From Stephanodiscus triporus (Eukaryota; Bacillariophyta; Thalassiosirophyceae; Thalassiosirales; Thalassiosiraceae), in assembly GCA_036939755.1 (NCBI GenBank), contig JALLAZ010000300.1, positions 1 through 17,633 on the forward strand: 17,633 nt of DNA. Reading direction: 5' to 3'. The notes under the pieces are model-generated. The model was not told the origin of the DNA. It saw only the letters and a program-made list of their open reading frames with translations, and made no database searches. Shown here piece after piece: positions 8,791 to 17,426 of the stretch; within the stretch, counting starts at the first letter, position 1; every line of letters begins with the position of its first letter. A program made the position numbers and the translations under genes.

Positions 8791-10167
8791 ATGATTAGAG
8801 AGAGTGATCGTTCGATCAACAGCCAGATACACGAAACTTGCCAACTATATGATATTGACGACAGGCTAAAAATCACCCGTAACAAGACCAAAACCGATGC
8901 CGACAGTATCGCTAGCGAAGAGTCGGGCAAGGACGACGTCACTTTACAAGACCGAGTCGATAGTCAACTGTATATCGTCAGAGAGACGAAGTCTGGTCGG
9001 CAACTTTGGAAGTGCCCTCTGAAAGAATCAGATGACGTTGCTAACCACATTTCCGCCGTCAGCAAGTTGTGCTATCGAATGGGATGTCACTCTTTCAGAA
9101 GCATGCTTCCTCCGTTGGATAGTCGCCCCCCTGTCCGAAGTCCCAGTTGGCTGCGACACTGCAGTAGAGGAGCATTACAGAGTTATTTGGAGAATCGATT
9201 ATCAAGCAATAGCAATCACGTCTATCGAATTCGCTTCCCGGAGCATGTCTACTGCTGGTTTGCTGACGATGGCAATGACCGAACCGCAGATGAAGATCGA
9301 TGGGCATTTTATCATGGATTAAAGATCGAGAGTAGTACTCCTGAGTATTGGTTGGCACAATGTCTATTGGATGACATGCAGGGAGAGGATTTTGCATCGT
9401 TTCTTGCCAATTCGATTGATATTATACACAAGCAGACAGGGAAATCGTGGGGTCAACTGTTTGGTGAAGTATCCTCATGTGATAAAGCGAGGGGTATTAG
9501 AAGTAAATCTCAGCTCATGGATGGGATTTGTCAAGGTTGTCAAGGCGACTGCCAATTGGATGATCATAATGCTTTCGACCAAATATGCACTGCAAACAAT
9601 ATATGGATACCTGTTGAAATCGCTCAAGTGATTGCCCACCAACTTTTTCACAGTGATTGGATCACGTCTTCGAAGTACGTCGAGGAATTGTCAATTAAAG
9701 TGACTGAAACAGCGATGGATATCGAGAGCTCATCTTTATTTGAAGCGAAAGAAGTTGTATCTCCGCATGAGCCGGTGGTGGCAGTCAAAGCTTCGATTGA
9801 CTCATTCGCATTCCTTCAGCTGATAATGAAAACGCACCTTTCACGTAGGAAGAAACAAGTTACTTTGATCGGACTCATGTTTGAAACTGCATCACACGGT
9901 GTGCTTACTGACTTTTATGGTGCAAACAAGATTAATCACCCAGGCTACAAAGATAATCTGATAGGGGTTCCCCAACTCTATGCGATCCTGAACACCATTT
10001 GGAAATTGACGTTGGAAGAGGTTACTTTGGTTTTCCGCGAGGCGTATGATGCGCTGTACCCACCCTCTCAATGGAACAAACCAGCCCCAGACGGAATAAA
10101 TTTCCAAAGCTTCCTGGTTGCTGCTGATAGACTCGCTTTGTTTTCTAGATGGACATTCAACGTGTAA
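8791..10167 (+). CDS. Conserved-looking protein of unknown function
   Basis: The ATG at 8791 gives 458 residues. The frame is open upstream to 8731 without another ATG, so a 5' exon may be missing. I do not recognise the family. The N-terminal 55 residues are charged. Then comes RQLWKCPLKE (about 70-79), a basic segment with RPPVRSPSWLRHC (about 111-123), an aromatic stretch HVYCWFADD, and ADEDRWAFYHGLK (about 165-177), which reads like a conserved core. A Cys cluster, CQGCQGDC, lies near 246-253. The C-terminal third is helical; VTLIGLMFETASHGVLTDFY and LEEVTLVFREAYDAL suggest paired helices, perhaps a degenerate EF-hand-like fold, but no canonical Ca-binding loop is present. There are no signal peptide or membrane segments. 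Codon use and length support a real gene; function is open. Confidence 0.72.
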   Translation: MIRESDRSINSQIHETCQLYDIDDRLKITRNKTKTDADSIASEESGKDDVTLQDRVDSQLYIVRETKSGRQLWKCPLKESDDVANHISAVSKLCYRMGCHSFRSMLPPLDSRPPVRSPSWLRHCSRGALQSYLENRLSSNSNHVYRIRFPEHVYCWFADDGNDRTADEDRWAFYHGLKIESSTPEYWLAQCLLDDMQGEDFASFLANSIDIIHKQTGKSWGQLFGEVSSCDKARGIRSKSQLMDGICQGCQGDCQLDDHNAFDQICTANNIWIPVEIAQVIAHQLFHSDWITSSKYVEELSIKVTETAMDIESSSLFEAKEVVSPHEPVVAVKASIDSFAFLQLIMKTHLSRRKKQVTLIGLMFETASHGVLTDFYGANKINHPGYKDNLIGVPQLYAILNTIWKLTLEEVTLVFREAYDALYPPSQWNKPAPDGINFQSFLVAADRLALFSRWTFNV

Positions 10168-10481
10168 TCAGCCATTTGGACCCCGCTACGGCGTCATCGC
10201 GGCACAAACCGCGAATCAATATAGGATGGAGGTGTCATAAGGTTTCTCACAGGCAGCATAGATGTTCATTGCCACAAAACGCAAAACTCCGGCGACCTTC
10301 ACCACGCAGCCATGGACTGTAAGATTTTTCTCACTTACATAGATTTTATTTAGTACATCTTCATAGCATCTGTGCCAGCCCAAGGCAGTGTTGTGGTATG
10401 CCTATCAACCATAGGTCACGAGTCCAGTAGAACTCATGATATTCGGACTCTTGCCCTATGCATCAATGTGCTCTGAACTCC
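10168..10481. other. Convergent 3' intergenic region
   Basis: This 314-bp stretch lies between convergent stop codons. It contains a small hairpin with cgcgg/ccgcg arms at about 10198-10213 and AT-rich sequence near 10320-10370 that could hold polyadenylation signals. No gene is seen. Confidence 0.5.
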
Positions 10482-11190
10482 TCATTTTTTTACGCAAATA
10501 ACAAAGTCGATTTTGGACGGAGGGGACTTAGAATTTTCCTTCTTTTCCTTCGTTTCGTGAATTGACAAACCAAAGTACTTCATAAGGTAGTCATCCAGCA
10601 CCAAGTATTTGTTTTTTCTGCATTCCATGGTGAAGTCGTAAAGCCGGTCGCCTTCATTAACACGTATCCGATAAAGTTCAGATTTAGATTCCACCTTGTA
10701 TCTGCTGAACTGGTAGTGGAATTCAAGCGCGAGGAAAAAAGCATGATGCTTGTTTTTTGTTCGATCGAAAAGGTCAGTGAACGATTGACAAGTTTTTGCA
10801 AGCGATTCCTGTTCAGCGATGCCTTGAGTCGATGAAATCCCGTAATAGTCGAGCTCACGGTCGAACATGGAACGAGGGATGGTGATGGGAAGCTCGATAC
10901 TATTATTCACAAGTGATAAGAGCCGTATAGTGTGATGCAACACTTGTAAACTAACATAATATTTGAAGATGAATCCACAGATCTCACCTTCCATAACGAA
11001 GATAGTTCAGAATGTTAGCGAAGATGTCGCCGTCTCGATCTATGAACACAGCCTTGCCAGGATCATCATTCCAGGTATCAGACACAAGTTTTCCAAGCAC
11101 CGTGTCGGAAATTTCATTGATGAGAGTACGTGAAACCTCAAAGTGCCTCCCGCCGACGTTGAACATGACGATCGCAGTTGCCTCCGACAT
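10482..11190 (-). CDS. BTB/T1 (KCTD-like) domain protein, 2 exons
   Basis: I read complement(join(10482..10899, 10988..11190)), 206 residues, with an 88-bp GT-AG intron (donor GTGAGA, acceptor AATAG). Splicing turns LRYG into LRYGSIELPITIP, restoring the T1-domain motif in which the LR-G helix is followed by a short LP segment. Residues about 7-95 form the tetramerisation-type BTB domain: NVGGRHFEVSRTLI (11-24), FIDRDGDIFANILNYL and DRELDYYGI. The C-terminal half (about 95-206) is charged, ends in a Lys-rich tail and matches nothing I know. There are no channel helices. KCTD proteins act as cullin-3 adaptors or oligomeric scaffolds; which role applies here is unknown. Confidence 0.85.
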
Positions 11191-11717
11191 GGTGGGATGT
11201 GAATATTGTGCGGGTCGAAACAGATGTTGTTAGATGGGAGAACCCAAGTTACACCATTTTCAGGTAATTTTCATCGAAAATCAACCATGGAAAGACATCT
11301 CATGTTGAAGTGTTGAAAGAACTTGTCTCTCTGCTGCGAGTAGAAAAACATCATATTCCAATTTTCCATCAGAGAAGACCATGGATTGCTACCTAATATA
11401 ATACGCGATAGCATGATGATGAAATGATGGGAGTACTCATTACCACGAGAACGCATGTTGTAGCATAACGATGTTACTAGCATTAGACTTAATCACAATC
11501 CTTAAAGAGGTGACACCGAAAAAAGGAGAGGAAAGGCGGCCACCTACGCAGCTCCGCATGCCCCAATATTGCTTCCCTTCCCCCCCCCTTCCCGATGTAC
11601 CTCGTACTCACAAACGATCCTGCCGATTCGCCTCTCGCCAATCGCCTGCCATTCGCAAAGGACGCGACGGATGCCCGATGGGTCCGGAGAGACGCCACCC
11701 CATCCCCTCCTCCATCC
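11191..11717. other. Intergenic region between RPS2 3' end and the BTB gene start
   Basis: This 527-bp stretch separates two minus-strand genes. It holds the RPS2 3' UTR at the high-coordinate end, with a C-run at 11580-11588, and the BTB-gene promoter at the low-coordinate end. A 70-residue minus-strand open frame (11271-11483) has no recognisable motif and I do not call it. Confidence 0.5.
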
Positions 11718-12518
11718 TCAGTACTTGACCTGCTTCTTGGAAAGGAAGTCGGTGTGCTCCTGGAACGGGGTGGCCGTGAGCTGATTCTCCTTCCAGAGGT
11801 CGGGCTCGAGGTAACCGTACGTGTTGCGCAGGGCGTAGAACAGGGCCTTGATGTAGTTGCCCATGGTGCGGGTGTGTCCCCTCGTGGAGGTGTAGCAGTC
11901 GTCGATGCCCGCCATGCTCAGGAGTCTCTTCCCGGCGGGGGACGACACCAGCCCGGTGCCGCGCGGGGCGGGGATGAGACGAACGCGGACCGATCCGCAC
12001 TTGCCGGTGACCTTCGTCGGGACCGTGTGGGGCAGCCCGGACTTGCGCCCCCAGTACCCCCTGCGCACGGGCGCGACGTTGAGCTTCGCGGAGAGGATGG
12101 CGCCGCGGATGGCCGTCGCGACCTCCGAGCTGCACTTGTGACCGAGTCCGATGTGACCGTTCGCGTCTCCCACGGCCACGAACGCCTTGAACCGAGTCCG
12201 CTGTCCCGCCGAGCTCTGCTTCTGCACCGGCATGATCTTCATCACCTCGTCCTGGAGCTTGTCCTTGAGGAAGTAATCGATGATCTCCGCCTCCTTCACC
12301 GGGATCGAGAAGAGGAATATCTCCTCGATCGACCCGATCTTCCCCTCCTTCACGAGCCGCCCGAGCTTGGTCACGGGAGTCCAGACGTTCTCGTCGCGTC
12401 CTCCCCCCTCGCGTCGGCCTCGACCGCCGCGTCCTCGGCCGCGTCCGCGATCGCCGTCGCCGCCGCGTCCGCGTCCGCGTCCCCTTCCCCTCCCGAAACC
12501 GCCTCGTTCGTCGGACAT
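11718..12518 (-). CDS. RPS2: 40S ribosomal protein S2 (uS5)
   Basis: The predicted protein has 266 residues in a single exon and is full length for eukaryotic S2. Residues 1-45 are an Arg-Gly-rich tail ([12 protein letters not shown] and repeats), as in animal and plant S2, where it is a target for arginine methylation. The S5 N-terminal domain follows with [20 protein letters not shown] (about 112-131), then the S5 C-terminal domain with [12 protein letters not shown] and [12 protein letters not shown]. The protein sits near the mRNA entry channel of the small subunit and affects decoding accuracy. The third-position GC is very high, as expected for a highly expressed gene. The ATG at 12518 is the only candidate that keeps the RG tail. 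It is divergent from eIF2-beta. Confidence 0.97.
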   Translation of the reverse strand: MSDERGGFGRGRGRGRGRGGDGDRGRGRGRGGRGRREGGGRDENVWTPVTKLGRLVKEGKIGSIEEIFLFSIPVKEAEIIDYFLKDKLQDEVMKIMPVQKQSSAGQRTRFKAFVAVGDANGHIGLGHKCSSEVATAIRGAILSAKLNVAPVRRGYWGRKSGLPHTVPTKVTGKCGSVRVRLIPAPRGTGLVSSPAGKRLLSMAGIDDCYTSTRGHTRTMGNYIKALFYALRNTYGYLEPDLWKENQLTATPFQEHTDFLSKKQVKY

Positions 12519-12883
12519 GGTTAGCTTTGTGTGTGCGTGCGTGTGCGAAAAGAGGGCGGAGCGAACTGCGGAAATAAGAGCGGGAGGGAATGACGATATG
12601 TCAGGAGAGAACGTGGAACTAAAGCGAATTAAATACGACGTGTCGAGATCGTGCGAGAGGCCGGAACCGCCCGCCCGCCATGGTGGTCAACTCACCCCGG
12701 GGCTGGCAGGATAGAGAGATATGTGATTTTGTGAGGAGGATTTGGAGGTTTTCGGAGACGCCGTACAGACGCAGATAGTAACTGGTAAGAAGTTTTGGGG
12801 GGACTTCCCCCCCCAAACCCTCGATCTGTCCATCCCCACGTATGGTATGAACACAACGAACGCGCCGAACCTTCTTCATCAAC
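12519..12883. promoter_or_regulatory. Divergent RPS2 / eIF2-beta promoter and leaders, with a G/C hairpin
   Basis: This 365-bp stretch lies between the two start codons. A CA/TG-rich run adjoins the RPS2 start. On the eIF2-beta side, gttttgggggg (12792-12802) pairs with ccccccaaac in 12809-12818. This makes a stem of about 10 bp with one bulged T and a 6-base loop, some 65-90 bases before the ATG. A donor-like GGTAAGAAG lies just before the hairpin, but I see no matching acceptor before the start codon. Confidence 0.6.
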
Positions 12884-13615
12884 ATGGCGGACGACGAGGA
12901 ACAGGAACTGGCCGAGATGCTCGACCTGAGCAAGAAGAAGAAGAAGAAGAAGAAGAAGGACAAGAAGGACGGCGAGCCGTCCGCCGGGGGGGGGGGCGGC
13001 GGCGACGTCGACGACGACGACCACGACGGGCCCGGCCTCGACGCCCGCTTCGCCGAGCAGCGACGGCTCATCGCAGTCTACGAGACCGCCCACGGCGAGG
13101 ACGACGACATGCACGACAGGAAGGCCGATTACACCTACGAGGACATGCTCGATCGCGTCATGGGCATCCTCCACGCGCAGAATCCCGACCTCATCGAGAA
13201 GAAGAGGCGCACGATGAAGCCGCCGCAATTGACCAGGGTCGGGACCAAGAAGACCCTGTGGGTGAACTTCCAGGAGATATGCACCATGATGCAGCGCAGT
13301 CCTCAGCACGTATTCCAATTCTTCATGGCAGAGCTCGGGACCGAGGGGAGCATCGACGGGAATCAGCGTCTCGTCATACGCGGGAAGTACGTTCCCAAGT
13401 ACATCGAGAGCCTGCTGAGGAAGTACATCGTTAGCTACGTCACCTGCGAGATGTGCCGCTCGCCGAACACGGAACTGACGAGGGATCCGTACACGAGGCT
13501 GAACTTTTGCAAGTGTCACGATTGCGGCAGCAGTCGTAGCGTCGCGCCCATCAGCAGCGGCTATCACGCGACTAGCCGCGCCGACAGGAGGGCGGCGAGG
13601 AATGCGGCGGGTTGA
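12884..13615 (+). CDS. EIF2S2: Translation initiation factor eIF2 subunit beta
   Basis: The predicted protein has 243 residues in a single exon with a good start context (ATCAACATGG). Residues 17-28 are a lysine block, the type that binds eIF5 and eIF2B-epsilon. An acidic, Gly-rich linker follows (31-50). Residues about 83-180 are the core domain contacting eIF2-gamma and the initiator tRNA (YTYEDMLDRV, KPPQLTRVGTKKT, VIRGKY). The C-terminal zinc finger uses C188, C191, C211 and C214, with an additional C209. The protein is shorter than yeast (about 285) and human (about 333) homologues. The difference is in the N-terminus, which has one lysine block rather than three. It works with eIF2-alpha and gamma to bring Met-tRNAi to the 40S subunit. 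Confidence 0.97.
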   Translation: MADDEEQELAEMLDLSKKKKKKKKKDKKDGEPSAGGGGGGDVDDDDHDGPGLDARFAEQRRLIAVYETAHGEDDDMHDRKADYTYEDMLDRVMGILHAQNPDLIEKKRRTMKPPQLTRVGTKKTLWVNFQEICTMMQRSPQHVFQFFMAELGTEGSIDGNQRLVIRGKYVPKYIESLLRKYIVSYVTCEMCRSPNTELTRDPYTRLNFCKCHDCGSSRSVAPISSGYHATSRADRRAARNAAG

Positions 13616-14021
13616 TGGGAGCGTGGGGCGGAGAGGGGGCCGGGCGGGAGAGGGGGAGGGGGGGGGAGTTTTTGCGTCATTTTGCTATTCCTGTTTGTAA
13701 TTTTTTTGACGGCACCGCGTGGATTGCTTTCTAGGATGGGTATCGACGAAGGAAATTGCCACCTTTTTGTGCATCCACGCATGGTTCCTAAAATAATCCA
13801 ATAACTATATGATAACATCATGACAACACGGATATTACACTCGTAGACAGTCATTTTGCTATTTTCACAGCAAATCTATCCCAATCAGATCCTACTCTCC
13901 CATCAAATGATAGAGCAACATTGCAACTTCATTCGTGTGATGGCCACATACAGTAGGGGATGAACTCACTCAGTTTCTGGACTTGTGCTTTTATTCTGTG
14001 TCGACACATAATCCACAGTCA
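13616..14021. other. 3' flank of eIF2-beta, no gene seen
   Basis: A G-rich run immediately after the stop (13621-13672) gives way to AT-richer sequence with no recognisable open frame. Polyadenylation of eIF2-beta probably lies in the first few hundred bases, but no single signal stands out. Confidence 0.5.
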
Positions 14022-14282
14022 TTAAGTCATTGTCCATAGGAAGAAGAAGTCAGGGATGGGATAAAAGGGACCCCAAAATTGTTCCAGTGTAATTTCAAGG
14101 GATGCATCACCAGTGAACGATGAACTTGCTTCGATCAATATTAGACCCGTCGAAATCAGTGGCATACGTCCCGAAGTATTAAAAATTGGACACAATGCAT
14201 GATCTGATAACATGGGATTGGTGGCAGTGCCTGGATTTGGAGGGAGGTAATTCCCATCAAGATCTGTTTTGCCGTGGCTGAA
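14022..14282 (-). other. Coding-like open segment, unidentified
   Basis: On the minus strand a frame is open for 86 codons, from just after a TAG at 14283-14285 to a stop at 14022. It includes NYLPPNPGTATNPMLSDHAL and, further on, LEQFWGPFYPIPDFF. The composition is protein-like rather than low-complexity, and an internal ATG occurs at 14213. Sequence just upstream on the same strand also reads protein-like in another frame (THDLYSPPSYPKERS) but is broken by stops. It may be an exon of an intron-containing gene, or debris of a decayed gene or mobile element. I recognise no family. Confidence 0.25.
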
Positions 14283-16754
14283 CTAGCATGAATGGCAGCG
14301 CCTTGTTGGTTAAGGAGCGTTCCTTGGGATAAGAAGGGGGGCTATAGAGATCATGAGTTCATGTGGCAAAATGTACATCAATGTTCTGTTCTGTTAGTTC
14401 TCCTACCATACCGGTCTTGGAATTGCTCTCTTTTTCACTTCCTCATATCACCCCCCCCCCCCTCCAGTCATGAGGTGTGAGTCAGGTTTTGAAAATCTGA
14501 AACAGCATCCTTTCCTGCCATTTATGTTGCACGTACTTCACCATACCATGTTGTTATTCTTGGCTACATATCTGGGTCTGGGCAATCTTTCTTGACCTGG
14601 TGTCAAAGATGAGAGTGATATGGTACTTATCAAACCAGATCAGAACCACCACTGGGTATGGCTGTTTCACCATATGGCCATAGTTTGGAGTATGATATGA
14701 TAAAGTATCATGTATCGTATGCCAAAAAATGGTATTGTATGGTATCTACGATGATACAACCAACACCAACAAAGAGTCAGCGAACCCCCAATACCCCCTC
14801 ATCCCTGCCGGGGCTGCCTTAGGATCTTAATTTTCCACGCCAAACATTTTCATACAATTTTTCTTATTGCCAAATGGGCCAGGATTGGTTTTCATATGGT
14901 CAGTCTTATATTGCATGTAAATGTAGATTGTACCAGACTGCATGGCTGGTATGGCATTTTAATTAGATAAATCTGTGCTGTGAGCAAACAAAGCTCACTT
15001 TCCTTCTTCCTTAAAACATCAGCTGCATCAAAAGTCTTTAGCGAGTTAGAGTGTTTGTGTATATCTATGATCTACTAATCAATGAGGGTGACAGTGCAAG
15101 CTGCCACTCCTGCCACATGCACTGATGTGCCAAAATCAGGACTTTGTTGTGGCCATGAAAGAGAGGAAGAATGAGGTAATGAGGGTAAGGAACCTTCGTG
15201 ACCTCCTACTCCTACTCCTACATCTGCATTTAGTGGTGATGTTTTGTACACAATAGCTAGCACAAACGGTTGATTTAAAATCATTTGGTGCAACTCCACA
15301 AGTAAAAATTCAACAAGAATACCTTGCCAAGAATATTTGTATCAGCACCTACCACCATTTCCTCCAACCCTTGACCTTGTAAGATGCACTGGGGCTGGGG
15401 CAAAACATACCCAATGGAGTTGGGGGAGGGACATCCACACACCTTGACATTTGTGTAAGTGGCACAAATGGAATGGAGGTGGAGGAGGATGGCCTTCTCA
15501 TCATTACTTGAGCATATTAGGTAGGGATAGGATAGGGCCATGGTCATTCATTCCAGCAAGGTACGTTGGTGGGGAAGAATGTACCTGATGAAGCTGGAAC
15601 ACACACATGCACCATCAATTGAGACGGGGGAAGGCTTCAGTGCGTACTTGAAAATGAATCTAGCATGCTCATACCATCAGATCATTATGCAAGGAACATC
15701 ATCTTTACTCTCATAATGTTTGTGACAGGATGAGCTTAACACACAATAATAACAGATCTCAACAAGGCACCACAATTGATTCAAAGGTAGGATGATGATG
15801 TCATGATGGAGGAACTTTCTGCTCCTATTGTCTCCTGATGACTCCCTCCACCATCACAGCTGCCTCTGACGCCGCCACCGCTGTGCCGTGGGATCAATGA
15901 TTGAGTCCTGCTGTCCATTGTCCATCCCTCCTGTATATTTGCTTGTTTTGACATGCTCCAATGATGGGATGATTTTTTGGCGAACCGGCAAAAAGGTGGG
16001 TGTGATGACCAGAAATCCCTTGGCAATTACATAATAGGAATTGAGCCACAGCGCTATGTGTTGTATGTCATCCATAACGGTCTAATGAGTTGGCAGGGTG
16101 GGCCTGGCAGTGTCAATATTAGATATTTCAGTACGTACTTGAAGATGAATATGGCATCCACCAGCAGCGGCATCCGGGGCTCTTCATTGAATCTTCATTG
16201 TCATCATTTGGTGTGCGCAGCATTTTGAGTCATTGTCAAGCCATCATCTCGAGTCATCGTCAGCGACATGGGACAAGAAGAAGAAGAAGGACGGTATGGC
16301 CATGTCTGTATCCATCAATGGCAGCCTCACCTTGAGGAGCACCGACTACCACCCATATCATTTTCTGTCGCAGAGCTAGTTGGGGGGGCTTGCGAGTTGA
16401 AAGTGAGGGGAGGCTATGATGGGGGAGTGAAGAATGCTCCCTTGTGCATCTTTGTTTAGTCGTCATCCGAATTGCAGGATTGTTTGTTTCTATCCTCATT
16501 CATCAGTTGATTTCGCATTTGCAGCATCTCACAAATCTTTGAATTGACCCCCACCCTCCCTGACCCCTCTCCTTGCTCCCTATTTCTTCCCATAGTTGTC
16601 CTCATGATATCTGCAAGCGATGCATTACACCCAAGCTGCAATTTATTTTCTCCTGTTGACAAGATCAAGCTCCACCACGGATCGAGTAATGGTGCATTGA
16701 CAAAAGCCTGCTGTGTTGAAGGTGTAATGATTTGTACTAGTCTTCTTACCATGA
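14283..16754. other. Long gene-poor region with short coding-like scraps and repeats
   Basis: About 2.5 kb without an intact gene. Contents seen are a C-run (14449-14462), a cluster of short palindromes near 14690-14757, and minus-strand open stretches at 15281-15547, 15854-16075 and 16456-16800. The last of these ends in an acidic, coiled-coil-like tail. A short direct repeat (ttcagtRcgtacttgaaRatgaat) occurs at about 15636 and 16127. No terminal inverted repeats, reverse transcriptase motif or transposase catalytic motif could be recognised. Confidence 0.45.
14690..14757. repeat. Cluster of short palindromes built on GTATCAT/ATGATAC
   Basis: GTATGATATGATA (14690-14702) pairs imperfectly with TATCATGTATCGTAT (14706-14720) across a 3-base spacer. 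A second small hairpin, GTATC/GATAC, spans about 14742-14757. It could be a remnant of a small inverted-repeat element or simple AT-rich palindrome growth. Confidence 0.45.
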
Positions 16755-16802
16755 TGGAACAATAACTCAACCTTTGTACTACATTGTCATGCAATCCCAT
16801 AC

Positions 16803-17426
16803 CAGGCTAAAGCTAAAGAAGCCAAATCTGTTGCCCAACGCCTCAATGATGAAGACGAGGGTCTCCTCAAGAAGGACACGCCTATTGCTAATGATGGGAT
16901 CTTGGATGGTATAACTGGCAAATCCAAACAAGCCATCATATGACACATATCCCAATACTTCAAAATATTGACACCAAAGTTGACGAGAATCAGAATGTGT
17001 CCAGTTCCACAAGATTCATGTTCTGGAAAAGAAATTTATCGACTGTGAAGATGGATTTGTTGAAAACAAAAAACTTGTGAAGAAGAATGTGCCAAGCATA
17101 TCAATTGTTGTAATGGCGATCGTGCATGTGTTGGCTTCATGGGTGAATTATTTAACAACAGCTGTAATGGCTATGCTGCTTGTGAAGGTGCACACATCAC
17201 AACCATGATGAATGGTTGTAATGGTGTGCTTGCTTGTTTTGAAGCAAGCATCCTCTCAAGAGCAAATAGTCTTTCTCGCATCATAAATTTCAACTATAGT
17301 AGCAATAACAAGTATCTAAGACCCAATTTATTTGATCACAGAAAAAGTCAGTTTATCAAACGAAATGTGATATTTGGTCGGAATACCATTCACTTTAATG
17401 TTGTTCAAGTTTATTGTGATGAATAA
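16803..17426 (+). pseudogene. Decayed cysteine-repeat protein (CNG-x2-AC, 18-residue period)
   Basis: Three tandem copies of Cys-Asn-Gly-x-x-Ala-Cys occur at 17109, 17163 and 17217, exactly 54 bp apart: CNGDRAC, CNGYAAC and CNGVLAC. This is the 18-residue-period repeat I know from large phytoplankton, especially diatom, hypothetical proteins; the naming of that family is from memory. The frame runs to a TAA at 17424 but is closed upstream by a TGA just before KQKTCEEEC. Further upstream, another frame encodes AKEAKSVAQRLNDEDEG (16803-16943, ending in TGA), and a third encodes VQFHKIHVLEKKFIDCEDG. The order suggests one gene broken by stops and frameshifts. Introns could explain part of this, since CAG before GCTAAAG at 16803 looks like an acceptor, so a live multi-exon gene is not excluded. 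Confidence 0.45.

Noticed and set aside
11595..12524. 309-codon plus-strand frame antisense to RPS2
   Set aside because: It is the complement of a highly GC-biased ribosomal protein gene, with no independent motif.
12784..12883. Intron in the eIF2-beta leader starting at GTAAGA
   Set aside because: No AG acceptor with a pyrimidine tract lies between this donor-like site and the ATG at 12884.
12692..13567. 291-codon minus-strand frame antisense to eIF2-beta
   Set aside because: The opposite strand encodes unmistakable eIF2-beta; the antisense frame is a by-product of GC-rich third positions.
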